A stretch of DNA of 64,000 nt from assembly GCA_013697635.1 (NCBI GenBank), contig JACCWM010000211.1, positions 108,857 through 172,856 of the forward strand. The letters run 5' to 3'. Below, piece by piece: positions 25,493 to 34,400 of this stretch. Position 1 is the first letter of the stretch. Every line of letters begins with the position of its first letter. The translations under genes and the position numbers were made by a program. Origin of the DNA: Lujinxingiaceae bacterium (GTDB lineage Bacteria; Myxococcota_A; Bradymonadia; Bradymonadales; Bradymonadaceae). The notes below the pieces were generated by a model that worked only from the letters and a program-made list of their open reading frames with translations, did not search any database and was not told the origin of the DNA.

Positions 25493-28400
25493 TCACAACT
25501 TCCATGCACCCAGATCTTGGCGGCGAGTCTGCTTGCCGTGTCCGTCTACGGGCTCCTCGTCGAGCAGGTTGCGATGCTTCAAGAATGCCGCCACGGCTGC
25601 GCTCACCTCATCGTTCTCGATCAACATCGACGCCGCTTTCGCGGGTGCAACGCGGCCATTGATCACGAAGATCTTTGCCGAGCCGGCGGCGAGCTTTGGA
25701 CGCCGGGCTTGCACCGGCGGCCAGGGCGCGGGCGTTTGAAAGCGCACCGTGGCCAGCGCCATCGTCGCAAAGATCTCGACGTGCGCCTCCAGGGCGCTCG
25801 CATCGATCGCCTCGAAAGCCTCGAGCGCGCGGCCCTTCAGTTTGAGCGTGGCGATCATGCCGGCGGTCGTTGTCTCGATCGCCGCGACATCGATCTCGTC
25901 GGGGCGAAGATGCATCCCAAGGCCGAGCGCCTTGGTCGTCGCCTCCTTGAGCGTCCACAAGGCCGTGACCAAGACGTTCTGGTCGGCCGCGCGGCCGTCT
26001 TGAATGCCGAGCACGAGCGCAAGCTCTGCTGCACTGAAATACTCGTTGATAAAGCTTGCATCACGGCGCTCGATCTTCTCGAGATCAACGCCGATGCGCC
26101 CGCCCCTGCCAGGAAAACTAAGGGCTGCGATCGCGATGCCCGCCGAGTGCGTGATGCTCATGTGGGGAAGCACAAGCTGTGCGCCAAGGGCCGCAAACTC
26201 GCCATCGAGGCGCACAAAAGGCGCACCCTGCTCGGTCTTGGCGATCGTGATGCAGGCCAGCGGCACGTTTCGCGCGCAGAAGTCGCGCAAATAGCGGCGC
26301 ACGACCTCTTTGGCCGCCACTCGCGCAGCCAGCCACTCGCCGCGGCGTCGGGCGTTTTGCAACCGATCGTAGGCCACTCGCTCCTCGTTGACCACGATGT
26401 CGTCGAACGACAGGCCGCGATCGCTCAAAAGCAAGCGCGCTTCAGGCTCGGAGAGGCGCAACATGCCGGCCATCGGAGCCTTAAAGGGCGCAAAGCGTTC
26501 AGCCTCGAGCAGCGTTCGGTGGCCGATAAGCTCGACCTTCTCCATGACCTGGAGCACCTCACCGCCCTCGTCGAGCACGTCGATGTCAAAGGCGATTGCG
26601 CCCTCGCTGGCGTCGTTTCGGCGGCGGCCACGAATGCACACCGCCTCGCCAGGCTGCGCCGAGCGGCGCTGCAGGCTGCGCCCGATGCCCAGCGGCAAGA
26701 AACTCTGGCCGAGGGTCGCCATGCCCCAGAGTCCGGCCGTCTGAAAGGCCATCTCGCGTACCATCGGGTCGGTCAAGAAATCGCCGGCGCGCTGCGCGCT
26801 GACCAGCCGCGCTACCGGCAGGCGGCCGTGGCCGATCACGGCCTCGTCACTTGCAAAGGGCACGTTGTCGAGCACCTGGAAGACGCCGGTATGAAAGAAG
26901 CGCTTGTAGATCTCGGTCTTGTTCGGCCCGCGACGCCACGGTGCATTCACATTGAGCTCGACTTGGGGCTGAACAGCTTTCGCCAGGGCGCCCATGACGA
27001 CGACGGCCCGATAGTGCTGCTGACTGAGCGCGCGGCCGGTGCGTCCCTCGCGGCTCGACTCGACGACCACCGCGATGCGCGTTTCATCGACCGTGCGCTC
27101 GATCACCTCGGCCGTGGCCATAAGTCGCAACGGCTCGCCCTTGTGTAATTTGACCGCGCGCTCAAAGCGCACATCGACCACCTCGCGAACGACGCCCTGT
27201 TGGACGAGCAAGCTCGCCGCCGAGACGATCAGCTCGTAGCCCATGACGCCGGGCAAGATCGCCACCCCCTCGTAGATGTGGTCGTTGATGAAGGGATCTT
27301 GTTGAGGATCGAAGGTGCGCTCGACGACCAGGCGCCGATGCTCGATGTGCTCGACGACGGCATCGACCAGCACGGGATGGTGCTGATCGGCCGGCTGGCG
27401 CGGCGCCTTGGAGCGGTCAAAAAAGCGTGTGCCGCCAAGCTCGCCGAGCTCGCCCGCGACCAGGCACTCGCCGGTCAAGCCGCGCGCGAGCGCATCGGCG
27501 ACCATCGGTGCACCGATGCTTGCCGGCAAGAATTCCACGCCGCGCGCGAGCAAGATCGTCTTCATCGAGCCCTCGACGGCCATGCCAACCTCGTCCCAGG
27601 CCGTCCAATCGATGCTCAGCGCGCGCGTCGAAGTGCGTGCATTGATCTGCGCGACGAGCTTGGAGAGCGCATCATTGGCGGCGCTGTAATCGGTCTGACC
27701 GGCGTTTCCGAAGCGGCCGGCGATGCTCGAGAAGGCGACGAAAAACGCCGGCTCCATCGCGCGCACCGCACTCCATAGGTTGAGGCCACCGAGCGCCTTG
27801 CCTCGAAATACGCGATCAAAGCTTGGCACGTCTTTGTCGGCCAACAGGCGGCTCTCCTCGACGCCTGCGCCGTGGATGACGCCGTCGACACGCCCAAAGC
27901 GCGCGCGTACAGCCTCGATGAGCGCCTCGACTTGCGCGGTGTCGGCGACATCGCAGGCAAAATAGGCGACGTCGCTGCCGGCCTCGCTCATGCGCTCCAT
28001 GTTCTGAGCGATCGTGCGCTGGGCCTCGAGCCCGGCCAGCGCCTGGCGAATCGCAACCGGCGTGACGCGCTCACCACGTGCGCCGATCTGCTGGCGGGCG
28101 CGCTCTTTCTCAAGCTCCATGTCGACCTTGAGCGGCGCGGGGTGCGTGAGCTCACTTCGACCGACGAGCGCGAGCTTGCAGCCAAAGCGGCGCGCCAGGT
28201 CGACGCCGAACTCGGCCGTGATGCCGCGGCCGCCGCCGGTGATCAGCACCACCGACTGCGCATCGGGTGCGACCGACGTGCCGGCGCCGTGGCCGATGAT
28301 GTCGTCCACGCTGACCAGCACTGGCACATAGCGAATGCCGGCCGTCAAGCCGACCTCCGGCGAGGGTGTGTCGTGAAAGGTCTCCGCCAGGATTTGCAAA

Positions 28401-31400
28401 CCAAGCTCGGGGTAAAAACCGTCGCGGGCGATGTCGACGACGCGCACCGCGGCCTCTTCCCACTCACGGGCGAGCGCCTTGGTGAAGCCGCAGACAGCCC
28501 CGCAAAGTGGCAGCGGCGTCGTCACCTGGTCAAAACCCAGCCGGCCGCCCATGCCCGTGATGCTCACAAAAAAGTGCGACGCGCCCGGCACTCCGCCGAC
28601 CATCTTTGCCCAGGCTCGCGCGACATGAAAGGTGCGCCGGGTGGCCAGATAGACGTCGTTGGGAAGGTTTCGCTCATTGCCAAAGCCGAGCAGGTTGATG
28701 ATCCCGTCGACCACGCCAAAAGCGCTCAGTTCGGCCGTGATCGCGCTCTCGTCGAGCAGGTCGCAGGCCACGAGATCGGTGTCGAGCGGGCCGCGCCCGG
28801 ACTTCTCACCGATGACGAGCACGCGCGCGCCGCAACGCTCGGCGGCGCGCTGCATCAAGTCAGTCACCAACATGGGGCCCGCCAAAATCACGACGCGTTT
28901 GTTGGCGAGGCGAGCGCGCAACGCAAAAAAATCAAAGCTCGCGGCGGTGTGGGCCTCGACGACGACCGGCTTGAACTGAAAGCTCGTGGCAAGCGGCAAA
29001 ACGGGCGCGGTTGCAGGCACAGGCTCACGGCGCGCCGGCGTGGGCGGCTGATCGTCGGGTTGGCCATCGCGAAGGCGCAGCGTGCGCTTTTCGAGCTCGA
29101 GCACGGGGTTGGCAAAGCCGCTGACCTGGCCAAGCCAGGCGAGATGTTTGGCCACGTCGACGCGGTCTTCGGTGCGCGCGCGATGTCGAAACATCGCCAG
29201 CGCAAGCTGGCTGCCAAAGCCAGCGGCCAGGCGAAGCACGTAGTCGACCTCATAGGCGCCACCCTTGCTCAAGCGTAGATCACCGAGCTCGGGATCGGGC
29301 TGGCTAAAATTTGCGATCGGCGGCACGCGCTCGTGCTGCAACACCTTCATCGCCAATATGTCTTCGATGCCAGCGCCCATTGCGTGGCCGGTAAAGCCCT
29401 TGGTGTTGGCGATCACAACCTGATTTGCCTGGTCACCAAAGGTGCGCCTCAGCGCCGCGATCTCGGCCGAGGCGCTGCCGCCGCGAGCCGGTGTATAGGT
29501 CTCGTGCGAGACGAACACCGTGCGCGACGCGATCGTGGAGCGCGCGATCTCAAAGCGTGCTTCGACCTCGCCCACCATCGCATCGACCGTGGCGGCGATA
29601 TGATCGACATCCAGGCGCGTGGGATGAAAGCCGCTGTTTACAAAGCGCGTGGCCAGCAGGTCGGCAATGGGCTCGACGCCGCGCGCCTCAGGCAGGCCGC
29701 CGGCCTCGACCACGAGCGCGAGCGCGCCCATGCCGATGATCATGCCGTGTCGCCGCTTGTCAAAGGGCAGCGCGGCGCGCGTGACGTCTTCTTCGGTGGT
29801 CGCCGCCCCCGTGGCCAGAAATCCCGCGCCCACCCACTCCATCAAATCGGCGCCGCTGGCATCATCGGCCGACAAGATCACGACGCGCTTGCAACGCCCG
29901 GCGCGAATCCAGTCCTGGGCCATGGCCAGCGCGGTCGTCGTCGAGGCGCAGGCGTTGTTGATCTTGGTGTTGGGTCCACGCGCGCCGACGAACTCGGCAA
30001 AGCGCGCATTGGCCATGCCCAGCACACGAAGCAAAAAGCGATGGTTGAACTTGTAGTCCTCGCCGTTGTTGGCGCGAAGCTCCTCGATCAGCGCATCTTG
30101 GCCGGCAAACGCGGAGGCAAAGATCACACCGGTTTCGTCGCCCACTTCGCGCGGCAGCGCCCAGCCGGTCGTCACTTTCTTGCCCGTCGTCGTCTCCCGG
30201 TAGCGCGGCACCAACGGCAGGCCCGCATCGCGAAGCGCTTCAAAACCTGCGGCGATCGCGAGCTGGCTGGTCGGATCGAGCGAGTCGATCAAATCGTCCG
30301 AGATGCCCCACTCGCGAAGCGCGAAGGCGCCGCGCTGGCCAGCGAGCTTGATCACCTCCGAGCTGTGCTCGACGGCCACCATTTCGCCGCCGCCGCCCTC
30401 GTGCTTTTTGAGTCGCACGATGTGCTTGTCGACCATGCGCTGGCGCATCTCCTCGGGCAGCGTCGAGATGAAGTTCGTCCCCGAGAGCAAACGCTCGACG
30501 GCCTCAGTCGAGAAGACCTCGTCGAGGCCCGGAAGACCGAGCGCGCAGCCGCTGATCACGACGTCGGCCGCGACACGCTCGCCAGACTTGGGCGCCTCAG
30601 GCAACGGGCTCGAACCGTTCAATGCGCGCAGCGCCGACGGCGCGATTTGCAGCGTCGTTGTTGGCGCAACCGGTGAGTCGGATCGCATACCTGGCACCGC
30701 TTCGGGCACCACTTTTGCGACCGGCTCAGCGAGTGTTTCTGCAAGGCCGAGGCGCTCCTCGACGTAGTCGGCAAGGCGCGAAAGCGTGGGGTATTCGGCC
30801 AGACGAAAGTCCTCGTCTCGAACGAGCGCGAAGTGCTCGCGCACCGCTGCCATGATCTCGGCCTGCTTGACCGTGTCGATGCCAAGGTCGGCCTCGAGCT
30901 CAAAGTCGATCTCGATCTCGTCGGCGTCGTAGCCGGTCTTCTCGCAAAGTACGCCCATCATCATGTCCAAGATATGGGCACGGCTGACCCGCGTGCTGTG
31001 TGCGGCAACGGCGGCAGGCGGCGTATAATCTATCGAAGCGATGGTTTCTGTATCCATACCTGGCACCGCTTCGACCGGCACCGCTTCGACCGCTGCGAGC
31101 GCGGGCTCAACCGCGGCGCCGGCCAGACCGAGGCGCTCCTCGACGTAGTCGGCGAGGCGCGAAAGCGTGGGGTATTCGGCCAGGCGAAAGTTCTCGTCTC
31201 GAACGAGCGCGAAGTGCTCGCGCACCGCTGCCATGATCTCGGCCTGCTTGACCGTGTCGATGCCAAGGTCGGCCTCGAGCTCAAAATCGATCTCGATCTC
31301 GTCGGCGTCGTAGCCGGTCTTCTCGCAAAGTACGCCCATCATGACGTGCAAAATCGTGTCTCGACCTTGCGCCATGGACAAAGATTCTATTTTATTATCA

Positions 31401-34400
31401 AACACTTGATTCGATCCTGGCACCGGTTCGAGCCCAGGCTGCGGATGTGCATTTTGGGGCCAGGCACCGGCCGCCCACAATTGGGCGAGCGCGTCGTAGA
31501 GTGAGGCGACGTCACCCTTTTTGGGGTGGTTTGTGTGTACGGCCAGATGCTCGCGGCCCTCGAGGATGTTGGCGACAAAAGAGGTCTGAGCGCGCTTGGG
31601 GCCAACCTCGACGAAGGTGCGAACGCCATCGGCGTACATGCGCTCGATGAGCTTGATGAACTCGACGGGCGCGGCGACTTGCTCGGAGAGCAGGTCGCGG
31701 ATGCTGTCTTCGACGCCGGGGCCGGCCGGATAGTAGTCGCCGGTGACGTTGGTAAGAATTGGCAAGCGCGGGCTGGCGATGTTGACGGTGCCAAGGTGGT
31801 GGCGAAGCGGCGCGCTGGCCTCGGCGACGACCTTGGTGTGAAAAGCATGGCTGACGGGTAGCATGACGACCTGGTGGTCGGCCGCCTCGAAGAGCTTGAC
31901 GGCCTGCGCGACGGCGTCGCTCAGCCCGGCGATGATCGTCTGGCCGGGGCAGTTGATGTTTGCACAGACCACATAGCCGTCGACCTGCTCGAGCACGGCG
32001 CGAACGACCTCGGCCGAGGCCGAGATGCCTGCCATCAGGCCGCAGTCACCGTTGAGCGGCGAGGCGCTGGCCATGGCCGTGCCACGCGCAGCAACGGTCA
32101 AGAGCGCGTCGCGAAACGACATCACCCCGGCGGCAACGCAGGCGCCGTATTCGCCCAGGCTGTGGCCTGCGACCATGTCGGGGCGAAGGCCCAGGCCGAG
32201 CAGCACGCGGTAGAGCGCGACGTCGACGGTGAGCACGGCAGGCTGGGTGACCTCGGTTTGCATGAGGGCGCGAAAAGCATCGTTTTCGTCGACCTGGCCA
32301 AGATCGGGATCGATGATCTCGCTGAGCGCGCACCCAAGCACGGGCGCCATGATCTGGTCGGCCTCTTTGAAGGTCTCGGCGACCACGGGAAAGCGTGATT
32401 TAAGTGCTGAGAGCATGCCCAGATACTGCGTGCCCTGGCCTGGAAACAACATCGCAAGCTTCTTGCTGCCGACACCCTGGCCCAGGTAGATGCCCTGGTT
32501 TGTCAGCACGCGCCAGCTGCGGTTGGTCTCGAGGGCAAGTCGCGCCTTTTGCACGCGCTCGGTGAGCTCCTGGTCGTCGGCGTAGACGATCGCCAAGCGC
32601 GCGCCGCCCTCGGATCGCGCCAGCTCGCCGCCGTGCAGGGCGAGCTGCCATAGCGAGGTGGCCTTGGGGCCGCGCGCTTCGAAGTCGTGGGCAAACGCCT
32701 CGAACTTCTCGCGCACCTCGGCTACGTCGGCACCCGAGAAAGCAATGATGCCCTCGCTCGAGGAGCTCGAAGCGGCGGGCTCGATCGGGGCGGGCTCGAT
32801 CGGGGCGGGCTGGCTCGTCGATCCGTATATTTTTGTGCTGCTCATGGTTCTACTCGGGTCGTAGCCCTCGAGGACTGCGTGAAAGTTTGTGCCGCCAAAA
32901 CCAAAGGCGCTGACGCCGGCGCGCCGCGGGGCGTTGCCGATCGTCTCCCAGGCTTGTGCCTGGTGTTGGATGCGAAGCGGGCTGTTATCGAGCTCGAGCG
33001 CGGGGTTGACCGTCTCGACGTTGAGCGTGGGCGGCAAGACGGCGTGCTTGAGCGCCATGGCTACCTTGATGATGCTCGCTGCGCCTGCGCCGGCCTTGAG
33101 ATGGCCGATCATCGACTTGATGCTGCCAAGCGCGATCCGCTCGACGACCATCGTCGAGTCGTCCTCGTTGATCACCTTGAGGAGGCTGTGAACCTCGACC
33201 GGATCTCCGACCGGGGTGCTCGTACCGTGCGCTTCCAAAAGCGAGATCGTGCGCGGCCCGAAACCGGCGTCTTGGAAGGCGCGGCGAACGGCTATTTGCT
33301 GGCCTTCGGGGTTGGGCGCGGTGATCGCCTTGCCACGTCCGTCGCTCGAGCCGCCCACGCCGCGAACCAGCGCGTAGATCGAGTCACCGTCACGCTCGGC
33401 ATCGGCCAGGCGCTTGAGCACGAAGACGCCGGCACCCTCGCCCATCACAAAACCGTTGGCTCCGGCGTCGAAGGGGCGCGAGCCATCGGGTGAGAGCGCG
33501 CCGATCTTGGAGAACTTGACGAAGCTCGTCGGTCCCATCGCGCAGTCGGCGCCGCCGCAAAGTGCCATGTCGAACTGGCGCGCTCGCAAACCGCGCACGG
33601 CGGCGTCGAGCGCGGCCAAACTCGAGGCGCAGGCTGCGTCGGTGATGAAGTTCGGCCCGCGCAAGTCGAAGCTCTGGGCGACGCGCCCGGCCACGATGTT
33701 GGCAAGCTCGCCAGGCATGGAGTCCTCGCTGATCTGCAGCTTGCCCTGCTTGAAGCGCGCCTCGACCATGTCGAGCAGGGCCTGCTGTTCGCGCTCGCTG
33801 AGCCTGCCGGCGGCGGCCTCGACGAGCACGTTTTGCAGCACACGGCCAAACTCGGGATAGAGAATGCGCTGGTTGGTCGTGTCGCGCAGATCTCCGCCCA
33901 GCGCGTTGCCAAGAATGACGGCGCAGCGGTCGCGATCGAAGTCGGCATCGAGGTAGCCTGCGTCCGCCAAGGCCTCGCGCGCGGCTTCGAGCGTGAGCTG
34001 CTGGGTGATGTCCATGCTCTCGACGACCTTGGGCGGCAGGCGAAACGCGCGCCGGTCGAAGGTGAAATCCGTCACCCAGCCGCCGATCTTGCTGTAGGTC
34101 TTGTCGGGCTCGCCTGGATCAGCGTCGTAGTACAACGAGGCGTCCCAGCGATTGGTCGGCACCTCGCCAATCGCATAGACGCCGTTGACGATGTTCTGCC
34201 AGAAGGCCGGCGCGCTGTGGGCGCCCGGCATGCGCGCGCCCACGCCAATGATCGCGATTGCGCCGTCGTCGTCCTGGTCCCGATGATGGGCGGGCTTGGA
34301 GTTGGTGCTCGGCTTGGATGCCGGGGCGACGGCTTGCGCGGGGCGAAACTGTGCGCGGTAGACCGGGTCACAGATCCAACGCTTGGCGTTGTCGGTGACC

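Noticed and set aside
25517..30676. Several long plus-strand open frames opposite the megasynthase (up to about 540 codons)
   Set aside because: They follow from third-position GC of the real gene, have atypical composition (many Arg, His, Asp) and no recognisable domain, while the minus strand carries intact catalytic motifs.
32770..32830. A short tandem repeat encoding PAPIE units between KS1 and AT of the megasynthase, and a similar one encoding VEAVP near 31070
   Set aside because: Both are flexible Pro/Ala linkers between domains; slippage in such linkers is ordinary and no separate function is suggested.
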